Of a stretch of DNA of 64,000 nucleotides, positions 42,201-56,415 are shown piece after piece. The DNA is from Rhizaria sp. SCN 62-66. Taxonomy: Eukaryota > Rhizaria, unplaced. Under the pieces are notes generated by a model. The model saw nothing but the letters and a program-made list of their open reading frames with translations. It searched no databases and had not been told where the DNA came from. How positions within the stretch are numbered: the stretch's first letter is position 1; every line of letters starts with the position of its first letter. The position numbers were made by a program, and so were the translations under genes. The DNA lies in contig MEDY01000111.1 in assembly GCA_001724265.1 (NCBI GenBank), forward strand, positions 1-64,000, in the 5' to 3' direction.

Positions 42201-45200
42201 AGCCGACATTGCCGCTGAGACAGCTGTGGCTACTGCTGCTGACGCCGCTGTGTCTGCTCTCGCGTTGCTGGCCGATTTCCCCGCTGCTCTGCAGCCACTG
42301 CAGGGCGGATATGATTCAAAGCAATCGCGCATGGTGGCTTCCTCAGCTGCAGCTGTTGTCGATGTCGTGGTCGCCGCGGTGCTCGCGCCCTGGTGGGCTG
42401 CGCTGCATCGCTCTCGCGGTGCGGGCGTGCAGACCAGCGCTGCGGAGGCGTCGCTGGCGCTGCTCACCCCGCTGATGCGCGAGTCTGCGCAGCAGACAGC
42501 GCTCGCTACCGCCGCCTCTGCGGCCCTCACGCGCGCGGGCACCTTCGCGCGCACGCACGCGCCCGCGCTTGTCGAGGGCGACGCGGCACAGGGTCTGCGC
42601 TCTGCTGCCGCTGTGGCCGCGTTCGTCCGCCTCGCGCCTGAGTTTGTGCGCCCTGGCTGTGCCGTGCGGCGCTCTGAAATGATGGCGCCGAGCGCGGGCC
42701 CCGTGAACGAGCTCTGTACGATGCTCGCGGCCGCGCCCGCCTCCGTGCGTGCAGAGCTGCGTCGCGCCGCGGACGAGGAGACGGCCGCTGTGGCTGCCGC
42801 CGCGCTCGCTCTTGTGCTGCGTAACTCTGGTCACGCACTCTCAGCGCGCTCCAACCGCGACACCGCCGCAGAAGCCGCCGCAACCACCTTCGCGGCCGCG
42901 ACCGCTGCGCAGCTGACGCTCGCTGCGCTGTGGGCGGGACTCCAGCCTTTCGACGTCGCCACGGGCGCGCGGCTTGCTGACTTGCTGCCCGCTGTGTGGA
43001 CGCAGCCTTATGTGGCGCGCGCCTCATTCGACGCGCTCCCACATTCTGCCTTCGCAGCCGCCGTGGGCGCGAGCGACGCGACGCGTGTCTCGCTCCTGGC
43101 CGTTGTGGCTGCACTCGCAGTGCCCGCGTCAGTCGCCGAGCGCGCCGTGCGCGGCTTATGTGCGCTGTCAGCGCGGCTGAGCTCGCAGTGGGTCCTCACG
43201 TTCCTGGAGCGTGGTCCGCAAGCGGCCACGGACGCTGCGCGTGCGCTTGTGCGTGTGGCTGTCGCGATGGCCGCGACGCCGCTTAAGGCCGGCGCTGTCG
43301 TCACGCGCCCGCTGATGGATGCGTCGTCCCTGTGCGAGCCGACCCGTGCCGTCGCGCTGATCGCGCACCGCACGCACGGGCTCGCTGTCGTTCCGGAGGT
43401 GGCCAACGATCTCATGGACGCTTTCGCGGAAGCTAGTAACACTAATAGCACTCCCGCTAGCAACAGCAGCAGCCTGTCGAATATTCGCGTTCGCAAGCAT
43501 GCGGCTGCAGCGGTATCTTTTGCGTCGACCACCAACGGTGCAGGGCTCTTCTCGCCTGTTGGCAGTCTGTGCAAGCAGTCTGGTGCCTGGGTCGAGATGT
43601 TGGACGTTTTGCCCATCGTGGGCGAGATCGAGTTCACTTTTGCCAAGCGCGCTACGGCTGCTGGTGCCGGGGACGACAACGTCCCGGTCACCGAGACTGC
43701 CGTGGTGGCTGCTGCTGCCGACTCGGACGCCAGTGACGCCAGCGAGGGCGACGAGGACGACGAGGACGCGGAAGACGGTGGTGAGTCGGCTGACGACAAC
43801 GATGACGCTGACACCGCTGCTGTCTCTGCGCCTGCAGCTGCGCCGCCAACGACCACTCTCGCAGCGGCGAGCCTCGATAGCGACGACTTCACTGTCGCGG
43901 TTGATCTCGTGCTTGGGTCGCCCCAGGGCCATATCCTCACGTGCGTCACCGATGACGCCAAATCAACTGTCCGTGACTTGCCCAAACCTGGCAAGAAGGG
44001 TGCTGCCGCTGCTGCCGCTGCCGCTGCTGCGGGTGCGACGACCGGTGCACCAGTGACCGTTCTTCCTCTGAACATGTCGCTGACTGCCACTGGCCGCTGC
44101 CGCGCGGACGGCACATTCACGCTGTCGCTGTACCGCGCGCAGGACACAGGCAAGCGGGAGATGACTGTCAAGGGCTCGCATGAACCTGCAACGCCGCTCA
44201 TCTTCACGAACCTTGACGTCCGCAACAACAAGGAAGACTGGGCCAGGTTCGCTGCCCGCGCGCGTGTGTATGTGCCTGCCGGGTACGACATTGTCTCCGC
44301 GACCTACTCCGCCGACGCTGTTGGTACATTCATTCAGCTCGACGAGAAACGCTTCGAATCGTCGTTCTCAGAGCAGTTGATTGAGGCCGAGGCGATGCAG
44401 CCCATGCCGCTGGCGCATGCTGCTGACGCCGCTGCGCTCCAGGCCGCCGCGTTGCGCACCCTCAACTACGCGCTTCGCGTTTCTCGCACGACTACTGCAG
44501 TGGTGACGCGCGATAGTGAGGACGCTTTGCTGAACGGAGCCACGCTTGCTTCGCTGGCGACGTCGGCGACGGGTATTCTTGGTGAGTTACAGCCGCTGAT
44601 TGACGCAAGCTTGGTCGCTGCTGATGCTCCGGTCGCCCAGGGAGAGCGCAAAAGTCCCCGCGACTGCTGCAACACCATTATAGTCACTGCCCTCGCGCGC
44701 ACGCTACGTTTGTTTGGTCTCGTGTTTGCGCTTGATGCAGCTACCACTAATGCCACCAATGCCGCGGTGTTTTCTGCGCTGGGTGCGGCCCTCGGTCGCT
44801 TCGTGTGCGCCGTGGCCAAGCTTGACTCGGTGGACGCGAACACGACGCAATCCACGATTATCAAGGCCCTACCTTGCCACCACATCTTCGGCCTTCAAAG
44901 CTCTGTCGCGCCGCTCGGCAAGCTCGGCCACAACGCGGCCGCCGCGCCGACGACTACAAGCCGCGTCGTTGCTGCTGTGGCCGCACCCGCCGCGATGGAC
45001 TGTGTTCTCGGCCTTTGGATGGCTCAGCTGCGCAATAAGCACAGCGCCGCCAGCACTGCAACGACGGCTGCAACGCGTGAGACTGTGACGGCCATGCTTA
45101 CCGCCTATGCCGCCGCGACGTCTGCCTCCCAGAGCGAGCCCGTCACGGCAGGCGAGAGCGACACTGAGAGCGACGCGTGGGCGCGCGACGGCCAGCTGCA

Positions 45201-48200
45201 GGCGTGGGCGTACAAGCGCTGGGCCGAGCTGCACGCGCGCTGCGCCATGGCCGGCGTGTCGCCGCTGTGCGCGAACAACCCGCTGCGCGCTGTCAGCGCA
45301 CTGCTGCCGCTGGGGCCGGACGTCGAACTCCGGCTGCTGCGCCATCACGCCATGGGCACGTACAAGCGGCCGGAGCACCAGGGCCGCCCGCTGCTGGCGT
45401 CAATGGTCATCCACGACAAGGGCGACGGCGACCAAGATAGCGATGAGAACCTCATCGCCGCAACTGCTGGTACCGCTGCCCAAGTCGATAAGGCCGATGC
45501 GGCCAAAGCAGATGCCGAGGCCGATGAAGTTGACTTAGAGGCGGACGGTGCGGAAGGGGATGATGTCGAGGGTGATGTTGAGGGCGATCTTGAGGGCGAT
45601 GCCGAAGGCGACGTCGAGCAAGAGCAAGGTGACGGCGAGGCCTCTATCGACCCACCCAGCAGTGTCACCTCTGAGGCTGCTAAGAAAGAGCTAGTTGTGC
45701 GTGATGCGAGCGACACAGTTGCCTCGTCGAGTGCTGACAGCTCTGCAAGCGCTCTGGTCTCTGCTGACGCTGCCGCCCAATGCGAGACCGAGACTTCCAA
45801 GGCACGTGTTATGTTCCCCCCATTTGTGGACTCGGACCCGCTTGTGCCGTGGCAGCGCGAGATGGCGGTGAGCAACTGCATTACGGGCTTCTCGTTCGAC
45901 TCAATGGGAACAAAGATTTACGGCAGCTTCACAATCATCATGCGCCACAGCGTCACCTCGCCCGCGCGCGGGCCCACGGCGTCGACGCTCCCCAGCTGGG
46001 CGCAGCGTCCGCTGATGCCCACGTGCGAGGGTGCGTACACTTTCACGGGGCATTTGGAAGTCGATGACGTTCACCTTCCGGCCGCGCTTCCCGCCGCCGC
46101 GGCCGCCTGGCCCGGATCACAGCCGTTCGCGCCTGAAGCCGGGCTTCTCACACTCATTGGCGTCGCAGGCATTGGCAACACTGATGCTGCCGACGCTGCC
46201 TCTGCGGCTGCGCTGGTCGAGAAGAGCGAAAAGACCGGACCGATGGCGCTGTGCACCGCCGCGTTGCCGCGGTTCCTCGCCGACCTTGACCGGCGCGAGT
46301 GGGGCGTGGCGAGCGCAACCGCCGTGGCGGAGACCGCTGCGGTGCAGAGCATCCAGGGCGTGGGCGCGACGGCCGACTTCAAGGGCTCAGCCGCGCTGTT
46401 CATGACTCCGCCGCTCGACGCCGATCCGCTCAAGGACGCGCTGGCGTTCCCTGCGCTGCTGCTTGACGCCTTTGTTGCCGCGCACACCACGCAGAGCAAC
46501 GACAAGCTCTCTTGGCGCGCGCTCGTCGCTCCCCAGCTCGCGGCCGCCACCGCCGATGTCAGTGCAGCTGGCAGCCCGAGCGAGGGCGCGGTGATGGCCG
46601 CGCTGGCGCTGCGGCTGTCGGCGCTGTTAGCGCACCGCCACCCCGTGGCCGAGCACCTCCGCAGCCTGCCGACGGGCAACGTGCCGGGCCACCAATGCGT
46701 ATCGTCGAGCGCGCGGTCGCCGGGCCCGGCGCTGCCGCCCGTGGTGGTGATCGACCCCACAGGCCGCGTCATCTCGGAGCCAGTGTGCCCGTCCGCGGCC
46801 GCGCTCGTCAAGCGCCTGCTCGTTGCCGAGCTGTACGCCGAGGCCGCGGCCGACGCGCCGGGGCCTGTGACGGCGTTTGTCGCCGCCGGACTGCAACTCG
46901 CGCTTACGGCCGCGCTGGCCGCCCTGATCGAGTCGGTGTCTCCGACACTGGGCAGCTCGATTGCCACCGAGAAGCTCCCTGCGCTGCTCGAGCGCATTTC
47001 CGCCGCCGGCCGCGGCACGGGCGAGAAAGCCAGCGACGCGTGGGCCGAGTACCGGGCCGCGCTGCCGCCTGCGCTGCTGCCGCTCGTGGTGCAGCTTGCG
47101 CCCGCCGTCGAGCTTAAGGCCGCCGTGCGCTACGCGCGCGTGGTCGCCGCCGAGAAGCGCGCCGCTGGGCTCATGCGCCAGCGGCAGCGTAGCGGGCAGC
47201 CGATTGCGCCGCCAGAGCTCGAGGCTGCTGCGTGGGCCGCCACCGCGCACCACTACACCATGCAGCGCTCGTCGGTGCTGAACTTGTTCCTGTCCGTCGC
47301 GCTCGAAGTGCTCGCCATCCCGGCTGGCGTCGCGCCCGCAGCTGTGGCGCCCGTGCTCGGTGAGCCGCGCTACCTCCGCGAGCCCGCTGCCGTGACCGCC
47401 GCGAGCGCCACTGGTGCCGAGGGCGCGTCTGCGGTGGTTGCGTACATGGTGCGCCACGTGTTCAACACCGCGACGACGCGCCTCGTGGCCGCCAACGCGA
47501 CCGCAGCGGCGCACACGATGAAGATTAGCTTCTGGCCGCGCCCCAGCAAGGTGACGCAGGAGCCAGCGCTGCTGCCGCTGGCTTCTCTTGCCAGCACGCC
47601 CGCCGTGCTCGCCAACGTCGCCGCGTGGCCTATCGTCGCGTCCCCCACGCGCGCGGCTCCCGGCGCGCTGTCCGTACTGCCCGCGACGCTGATGTCCGTC
47701 TTCGCAGCGCCGCCCCTGTGGTACGCGCCGAACCGCAGCCGCGTGTTCGAGGAGCACCCACGCTCGGCCGACACGTCCACCGGCGGCAGCAGCACGACCT
47801 TCTGGGCCGGCGTCGCGCCCGCCGTGGCGCCGCTGCCCGGCGCGGTGCCGCCCGCGCTGCCGCCGCCGCTGGACGCGCCCACCAACGACGCGCTGCTGCT
47901 CAACGAGTGGGTGTGTCTCGGCGGCGGCGTGCGCCTGCGCCAGGACTTCCTGCCGCAGGCCGCCATGATCGCAGTCTCGATGCGCGGCCGCGTCAGCCCG
48001 CTGCTGGTGCTGCCTGGCGAGTGGCTGCGCCTGCTCTCGGAGCTAGTCGACGTCACTGCGCGCGCGGCCTCTGCGCTGCCCCGCGCCGCAGTCCCTCGCT
48101 TGGGGCTCGGCGCCGTGGCGCAGGCCATCGCGGCTACGCGCGTGGCGACTGCGCTTAACCGCACCGTATCGCTGCTCTCGCTCGTGCCTTCGGCGCCACT

Positions 48201-51200
48201 CTCGGAGGGCTACGTCGCGCGCTCACAGCGCGTGCCGTCGCCTGAGTCGCTGTTCGGCTCCGCGATGCGTGAAGAGGTGTTCTCGGCGCGCTTCGTGACC
48301 TTCCGTTCCGCCGCCGTTGAGCTCCTGTCCTCGCTTGCCGTGCTGACCCGTGTTGCTCCATCGCTCACGGACGCCATTCCCGGCTCGACCATTCGCAGCG
48401 GCATTGTGATGCGTTCGCTCGGAACGCCCACGCACCCGTTCGTGTCGCGTCTTATCGGCCAGGCGCGCAACCTCGTCCGCGCCGCGCGCCTGCTCGCGCT
48501 GACGGAGCCCTCTGCGCCGGCGCGCCCGCCTCAGCTCCGCGCGCTGCAGGCTCGTGCTCGCGGTGACAGCTCCGGTGGCGATGCTGGCGACGCCGTCTCG
48601 ATGCGCGTGCTGCTGCAGCGCGCTGGTGCCGCTGCTGCTCCGCCTGACGCGCTGCTGCTCGAGGCGAAGCTGCGGTCCATCGCGCACCTCGTGGCCGCGT
48701 CTGCCGTTGCCGTCTCGCAGGCGGGCACTCCGCACGCGCCTTTGTTCCGTCCCGCGCACGCTGTGGCGCTGCACGAGCTCATCCTGGGTCGCGGCACATC
48801 CACCACGCGCGCGGCCGCGCTCCGCGCCGCGCCCCTCGGCGACTGCGCGAGCGCCGCTGACCGTGCAATTGCCGCCGCGGTGGCCGCGGGCGCGCTCGAC
48901 GCGAATCCCTGGGCGCTTCGCACGGCGACGCGCGCGATGTACGGCCTCTTTGCGCTGCGGCCAAACAACGTGAGCAGCGAGGCTTACTGCGTGGAAGCGC
49001 TTTACGGCAACGGCCGCAGCTCTCGCGATGTGCCCGTGTCATTCAGCTTGGAGGACATGCGCTCCGGCGCGCACCCGTCGCTGACCAGCCTGCCCGAGGC
49101 GCAGCACACGCGCTCCTACGGCAGCGGCCCGCGCCCGCCGTCGACCGCCCACGCGAGCGTTGACGAGCTGCCTGAGGACCTCTTCGCTGGTGTCAGCCTC
49201 GCGGCCGCGGGCGTCCTCTCCGCCTCCGCCAGCTCCACTGCCGTGTTGCCGGGCGCGCTGCACTGCCTGATTCCCACGGGTGAGGGCTGCGCCGCAGCGG
49301 CGTCCGCTGCAGCGGCGCGTGCTGGCGCTGGCCCCGGCGCCGCGGTGTCCGTCGGCGCCTTCTCGCTCGTGCCCGGCGTCGCGTCCGCGCCCGCGCACTG
49401 CATCGACGGCCACCCTGTGTCCGTGTTCAGCGGCAACGAGGATGTGGCGGACCGCGGCGGCGCGTCGTCCGACCTGCACAGCGCGCAGCAGGGCCTCCAC
49501 CTCGACTGGCGTGACAACTCGGCCATTGTCTCCGACTCGCTCGCCGAGTGGGGCGAGTCGTCCTACGGCCGCGCCCACCTCTACAAGGCGCTGCGCCACA
49601 GCGCGGGCTTCCTTGCGCCCACGATGTTCCCCTCGACGACGACCGCGCGCGAGGCGCGGCCCTGGGTGGCGCTCGACGTCGCGCCCAACGGCGGCTCCGA
49701 CGCGCCCCCCGCGCTGTCCCGCGAACAGGATGGCAATGGCCGCTGGAAGTGGCCCGTGCACGAGGTGCGCCTCGTCATCCCGCGCACCGACGTGCTGCTG
49801 GGCGCACCGCGCGCCGCCGCGGCTGAGCCGAGCAAGGCCACTGCCGCCGCTGCGGTCGGCAGCACCGAGGTCCGCTTGGGCGCGGACGGCCAGCCGGTGA
49901 GCGCAGCGCGCGCGGCAGAGCTAGCGGAGCGGGAGCGCGTGTCCGCGGTGCCGAACGCGTACGCCCGCACGCCGCCGGTGCGTCTGTGCGACGTCACGCC
50001 CGTGCTGAGCGACGCGTCGGCGGGCGCGCGTAGCGACTGCGTGGTGCTGCGCACGGCGCACGGCGCGCTGACGGTGCGGCCGCCGACGCTGGACCACAAC
50101 CCCGAACAGGAACTTGCGCACCGCAGCGACGCGGCGGCCGGGTACGAGGTCGTGATGGCGCCGCTCGCAGCCCCGCTCACGCCCTACTCACTCTTCGTCA
50201 CCGTCCCCATGCCGCTGCTGCCCTCTGGCCCCGTCGCGCCCTCCCCCGTGGTGTCCGCGGCTGCGGCGAGCGTCGCAAGTGCGCCGCTGAGTTGTGAGCA
50301 CGCTTGGACGACGACGACGCTGCCCGCAAAGGAGCCCTTTGTGGTGCCCAGTAACGAGCAGCGGTACGTGCTTTTCAACCCGCGCACGGACACGGTGCTG
50401 CGGCCTGACCCCGCGACGGGCGCGATTCGCGCCGTGCCGCTGCGCGCGCTGTGCAACACGCTCTCGTGGGAGCTGCAGAGCGACGTCGCCGCGGCCGCCG
50501 CGGAGATCGCCGCGGTCGTCGACGCGCTTAAGGCGATGGCAGTCACTGACGCCGCGCGCTTTGCGACTCAAGACAAGGCAGATGCGGAGGACGATAACAA
50601 CGCGCGCGACGACAAGACCCTCTCAAGCGTGACTGTGAACCAGTTCATCACGCTCGCGGACGCGTTTGTCAACAGCAACTCCAATACTATCGGCAAGAAC
50701 AGCGATAGCATGGGTGCCACCAGCAGTAGCAGTGAGGTGGCTTTGTGTGAGTCGCTCTTGCCGGTGCCACTGCCCGCGCTGGTCGGCGAGCTGATGCCGC
50801 CCACGCAGCTGCCGTTGTCGCACAACGGGAACGAGCACAGCGAAGGCAATCTCATGTCCGCGATCGAACGCGTACGCAGCGCGGCGTACAACGGTTGTTA
50901 CGTCCTGCCGCCCTGGTGGCGCCCCGAGAGCGAAGATGCCGACGGCAACATCATCGTGCCCTTTACCGAGCCCGCTAAGAACACAGATAGCTCAAGTCTG
51001 AGTGTGAATGCGAATGTGAATGTGAATGTGCGCACGAAGCCGCTTGTGGCGACCGCGGGCCCGCTCGACGCCTCGTTCGCCTGGGTCTGCGCGCCTGTGC
51101 GCACCGTCAACGACGCGCGCACGCCGTCGACACCGCTTTTCGCGCTCGCACACGCGCAGTCCGGCCGCGCGCTCGGCGCGGGCGTGCCGGGCTCGGCCTG

Positions 51201-54200
51201 GGCCGCGCGCGGCGGTGCCTCTGCGGCGCGCACTGCGGCCGCGTGGGACGCGTTTGCTGCGATTGACGGCGTGGAAATGAACTGCGTTCTCGCCACACAG
51301 GACGCCGCCAAAGGAACATACTTCCCTCTGTGCACGGAGGTCTTCGACCCTCTTGCCGCAGCCGCGCCTGCTGTGCTCCTGCCCCTGGCCAACGCTGCTG
51401 CCCCCGCGGCCGCTGCTGGCGACGCTAAGGCAGCTGCCAGTGAGCCGACGACCTCAGTGACTGCAAGCGGCGGCAGTGCTACTGCAGTGGGAGGACAATC
51501 GGTGTCTCTGTTTGCGGTCTGCTTTGTGCCGCCGGCCGAAAACGACCGCGTACGTCACTTCCTCGTGTCGCGCGCGCGCAACGCGCTTCTGCTCGCGCGC
51601 ACTGCACTCGTGCCCGCAAGCTCGAGCGCTGCCGCCACCGCTGCTGCGGGCGTCGTCGTTGTGGAGGCTGAGACTGAGGAGGCCTTGTCGCCCATCTACG
51701 GCGGCGAGGACGGTGTGGGCGAGGCCGCGGCTGCCGACGCCGCGGCCGCAGCCGCAGCCGCCGAGCTCGCCGCTGCCGACGCCGCAGCCGCGGTGGACCC
51801 CAACGACGAGTACACCTGGTTGTACTTGCTCAACAACACGGCGGGCGCCACGACTGCGCCCGTCGACCTCGCGAACCCGGCCGACGCAGCCGCAGCGCGT
51901 GCGGGCGGCAACGGCGGCGCCTCGCTGGGCTTTGCGGCGCCCGCTGGCGCGACCGCCACGCAGGGCGGCTCAGGCTTCGCTGTCCGCCTCCCGCGTGCGC
52001 TGTTGAGCGCCGTGGGGCCGGAGCCGGCTTCTAAGGCCAGCGTGTTTGGCGCGCTGCAGGTACAGTTGCCGAAGCCGATGAAGCTCGGCAACGGGCGCGT
52101 GGCCGTAGACGTGTCTGTGCCCTGCTACGCGGTGCTTGACGGGTGTATTGTCGACGCCGAGTCTGCTGATCCCGACGCGGACGTCGCGCTCGCCCAACAG
52201 AGTAACGGCGGCAACAACGGCGCCGCGCCGCTCGTACCCGCTGGCGCGCGGCCGGTGGCCGGCGTCATCGCGCGTTTGACCGCCATGCGCGCGAGCACCG
52301 AGGCGCTCGAGGTGACTGTGGCGCTGGCCGTCGACGTTTCCGCGCTGCGCACGGTCGCCGCCGCCTGGGTGGCAAAGCATGGCACACGCGCGCAGCACCA
52401 CGTGACTGTGGCCGACAGCGAGGCCGATATGGTGAGCAAATATTATCCGGACCCCGATGGACTGCCTGAGCTTGAGGACAGCGGCGACGACGAGAACGCA
52501 GATGCCTCTGCTGCTGCTACTGCTGCTGCGCCCGAGGCCGCGCCTAGTGCCGGTGCGGACGTTGCTGCTGCTGCGGAGGAAGGTAGCGACGGTGAGGAGG
52601 AGGACCACAGCGGCGACGAAGACGCCGCCGCCGAAGACCACAGCGGCGACGACGACGGTGACGACGGCGCCGCCGCTGGCCACGACGAAGGCGACCACGC
52701 CGACGTCAAGAAGAAGCCCGCCAAGGGCAAGGGCAAGGCCAAGGGTGGCAAGACCCTCAAGAAGAAGGCCAAGGGCGGCCGCAAGCGCGTCGGCCTCAAG
52801 TCCGGCGGCAAGGACCGTCGCGGCGGCAGCAAGAAGAAGGTTGCCGCGTCGTCGAGCCTCGCCGGGGAAGCGTCTGCTGAGGCGTCCCCCGCACCGCCCG
52901 TGGAGAACATCCCTCTGGGCGCGCTCCCGCCCGCGCTTGAGCGCGCGCTGGCCGCGGTATGCCGCGCCGCGCCCGCGCCGGAGTTCCTTTCGTCGACGCT
53001 GTCGCACGCGGAGCAGCACGCGCGGCGCGAGCCCGTGTTTGTGCCGAGCCGCATCGCGGTGCAGCAGGCGTGGGCCGCGCCGTCGGTGCTCAACATCCGC
53101 CAGATCGCGCCCGTTGCGTTTGTCAAGCGCACGGTGATCACACCGCAAGAGCTCACGCTGCGGCGCCAGATGTTCCTGAGCAGCAAGAACGGCGATCGCT
53201 GCCCGCGCCACGCCCGTCGCGCACGCTGCCCCGCGGTCGCGGCCGTGCGTGAGAGTGCGCGCCTGCTGCCGGCCGTGGACGTGTTCGCTGAGTACGCGCC
53301 CGTGGACAACTCGGCTCTTGTCGACCGCGTGTACCCACTCGTACCCGGCCGCAACATCACGGTGGGACTCGCGGTGCGCGCAGCCGTGCGTGCGGCGCCG
53401 TCGCTGACGCCCGCGCTGCTCACGGCCACGCTCGCGCCCGCGCTGGTGCGCGAAGTGTTTGCGCGCGCAGTGTATCCCGCGCCGCCGCTGCAGAGCCTGG
53501 CTGAGGACGCGGCACAGCAGGAGACGCCTTCGATGTACGACGGCTCGTACGAGGCCGCGACGGAGCCCGAGGCGTCGGGTGCGGTCGAGAAGCGCACCGA
53601 TAAGGGTGGCGTCGAGCACACAGTCTTCGTGGAGAACGTCGCCGTCGCACCAATCTGCATGGGCATCGAAATTGCGTCCAGTGACAACACGTTGGGGCTC
53701 AATGTCGCCCAGCGCGTCGCCACTGGCGGGGCCTTCGCGCGCCCCGCGCAGTGGCGCCGGTCGCCCTACGTCGCCATGCCTGACCGCGACGCGTTCATCG
53801 ACGGCGACGGGGATGCGGCCGCGCACCGGGAGGCCAACGGGCTCTGCGTGTACGACGCGACGTTCCCCTCGTCGCGTGCGCTGGCCGCGGCGTCTGCCAT
53901 GGCGGCCACGCGCGAGGCCGGTTTCAGCAAGACCATCACGGACACGCTGTACCAGCACATGATCGGGCCCTGCTACGTGAAGGCCGGCGGCACCGGCGCG
54001 GCCGTGGACGGGGACAGGGACGCAGGCAGCGCTGCTGCTGCTGCTGCCGCTGCCGCTGTGAGCACCACTGCGGTCGCGGCGACGCGCTTCGGACCGCACC
54101 TGCTGCGCTGCGTGCTTAACTACCTCGTCAACGAAGCCACGGATAGGCTCGAGACGCTGCGCTGCGCGCTGCCGCCGCCGCCTACGTCGGTCGCCTTCTC

Positions 54201-56415
54201 AACCGCTGCGCTCGCGCCCACGCCCGTCGCGCTTGCCGACACTGTCTTCAGCGTTGCGAGCACGGCTGGTGTGACGACCTCTCCGCAGGAGCAAGATGAG
54301 GAAGAGGACGCTGAGACGGACAAGAGTGTCGTTGCGCAGTCGACTCTGGCCGCGACTGCCGGCGCGCCCGTGTGGCTGCCATGGTGGTCACTGCCTCTGT
54401 GGAGCGAGAACCCGTGGGTGCCGACCACCGCGGACCTCATCACGGGCACGATCGCGAGCTCCGTACCGACCGCGATCCCGGCCGAGTCGGTGCTCGTTCA
54501 GCTCGGCTCGCTGCAGCAGCTGCCGCTGCAGCCAATGCTCATGATGCGTCACCTCTTCACGCGCATCGTGCTGCGCGAAGACGCCTCGGGCAACATCAAC
54601 ACCGAGCCCGCGCAGCTCAAGATCAACGCCTCGGTCGCGCAAGGCCTGCTCGAGCGCCTGCTCGCAGCCGCGCACGCCGCGCCCGCGCCCGTGCCGCGCC
54701 CGGTGCCGCTGATGACGCGCACGAGCGCGCAGATGCACGCGCTGGCGCAGACGGTCATCGGCCAGCTCTGGGGCCACTGGGCCGTGCGCCGCCTCACCCC
54801 CGCGCACCTGTCCATCGGCGCGCCCTTCTTTGAGGCCGAGCTGAGCGGCTACTACGCCATGGACACCGGCGGCCCGTACCGCCAAGTCATGGCCATGGCA
54901 GCCGCGGAGGTGCAGCTGCTCTTCACCACGCTTGCGCGCGCGCAGCAGCGCCAGCGCCAGCTCGCGCACCGTGCGGAGACCGTTCAGCGCGGCAAGCTGG
55001 GGCAGCAGGAGCGCCTCGCTGCGGCGATTCTCGAGAGCAACCCCAGCATCAACAATGATGACAGCGCCCGCGACGGCAACAGCGACGCCGACGCCGCCGC
55101 CGCTGCCGCTGCTGCTGCGGAGAGAGAGCCCGTGCGCTACTGCGTCTGCGGCTCCGTGCTGCCGTCGGCCGAGACCGTCGCACTGGCGGCCGCGGCGGAC
55201 GGCGTGGCGCTGCCGGTGCTGCCGACGCCCTCGTGGGTGTACCACGAGCAGGACCCTTCGGCGCCGCACCCGCTGCTGCCTCGCGCACCCGTGGAGCGCT
55301 TTACGCGCAACGCGCACTGGGCCGGCGACGCCGCGTCGCTGCTCTCGCTCATCGGCGGGTTCTACGCCAACTCGCTGCTGCAGGTCGACCCGTTCCCGCT
55401 GCCGCTGCACCCCGCGGTGTGGGCGCGCCTCAGCGGCGACGCCTCGCTTCACCACACCAGTGCCGGCGCCAACGCCGGCGTGGGCGTGGGCGCTGGCGAC
55501 GGCGCGCACGGACACTTGCCTGCGGTGCCGACCGCGGGCGAGTGCACGCGCTGTCTCGACCACAGCCTCTTCGCGCTGCGCCGCGGCATGGCCACGATCG
55601 GTGACGTCTTCTCGCTGGGGCTTTACGCCACGGGGGCCTTTGAGACCGCGGCCAAGACCGGGCTCGGACGGGCCGTCCGGGACGCTACCGCGGCAGTCAA
55701 CGCTGCGGCCACTGCCGCCGAGTCCTGTGGCTTCCGCGGCAGCAATCGCAACAGCAACAGCCGCGGGGCGGCGGCTGACTCTGCGTCATCATCCGCGGGC
55801 ACTGTAGTCGTTGACCCCGCGCGCGGTCTGCGGCGCGTTTACACCCGCAGCGACGGCTCGCACCTGGCGCGCCTCGCCGCGGGCGCCAGCGTCACGGCAG
55901 AGCTGCTGGCGCTGCTGCGGCCGCGCGTCGGGCTCGAAGACTACAGCGACACTGGCCTCACGGGCGCCCAGGTCGACGCCGCGCTCGCCGCCAAGGCCGC
56001 GGCCGCCGCGGCTGGCGACGGCGCAAGCGCTGCAAGTGTGAGCCCCGGTGGTTGGGTCGAGGGTGAGACGACGTCGCCCGTGATCGCGTACTTCTGGGAC
56101 GTTGTGCTGACGCGCTTCGACGACGACGACCGGCTCAAGCTGTGGCGTTTTATCACCGGAACCGGCAGGCTGAGCTCCGACTCGGGCAGCGAGGAGTCGG
56201 AGCCGTTCGTGATCAAGGGTCCCGAGGGCCGACCTGCAAGTGAGTTGCCCGACGAGCAGATGCCCTCAGCGTCGACGTGCTCACTCACGCTCGTGCTTCC
56301 CGCCTACACATCCGCTGATGTGCTCGAGAAGAAGCTGCGGTTTGCAATCGAGAGCTGCGTCGAAATCGATGCTGACTTTAACGTTGACGCGCCTACCGTT
56401 GCACCCACGCTTTAA
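27607..56415 (+). CDS. Giant HECT-domain E3 ubiquitin ligase
   Basis: A single uninterrupted frame of 9602 residues, ATG at 27607 and stop TAA. The C-terminal about 540 residues are a HECT domain with insertions. The N-lobe has an LSGYYAMDTGGPYRQ segment (Asp9086), equivalent to the family's D-x-GGP-x-R motif, and a LLSLIGGFYANSLLQ helix. The C-lobe has VIAYFWDVVLTRF, LWRFITGTGRL and the catalytic STCS with Cys at 9558, 44 residues before the end. HECT enzymes take ubiquitin from an E2 onto this Cys and pass it to substrates. Upstream, about residues 1200-1500 show W-x-P-x-PP-x-G-F/Y-x-x-x-G patterns like Vps62/VPS13-type repeats (weak). A C-x2-C...C...C-x2-C cluster lies near 4163. There are RGG, acidic and histone-H1-like Lys/Gly stretches (about 1520-1640 and 8370-8420). 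RCC1 repeats are not obvious. It resembles HERC1/HECTD4-class giants in layout but is about twice their length. Substrate unknown. Confidence 0.85.
45562..45618 (+). repeat. 12-bp repeat encoding Asp-x-Glu-Gly
   Basis: Four and three-quarter tandem copies of a 12-bp unit encode D-V/L/A-E-G in the acidic linker of the HECT protein (about residues 5986-6004). Confidence 0.8.
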
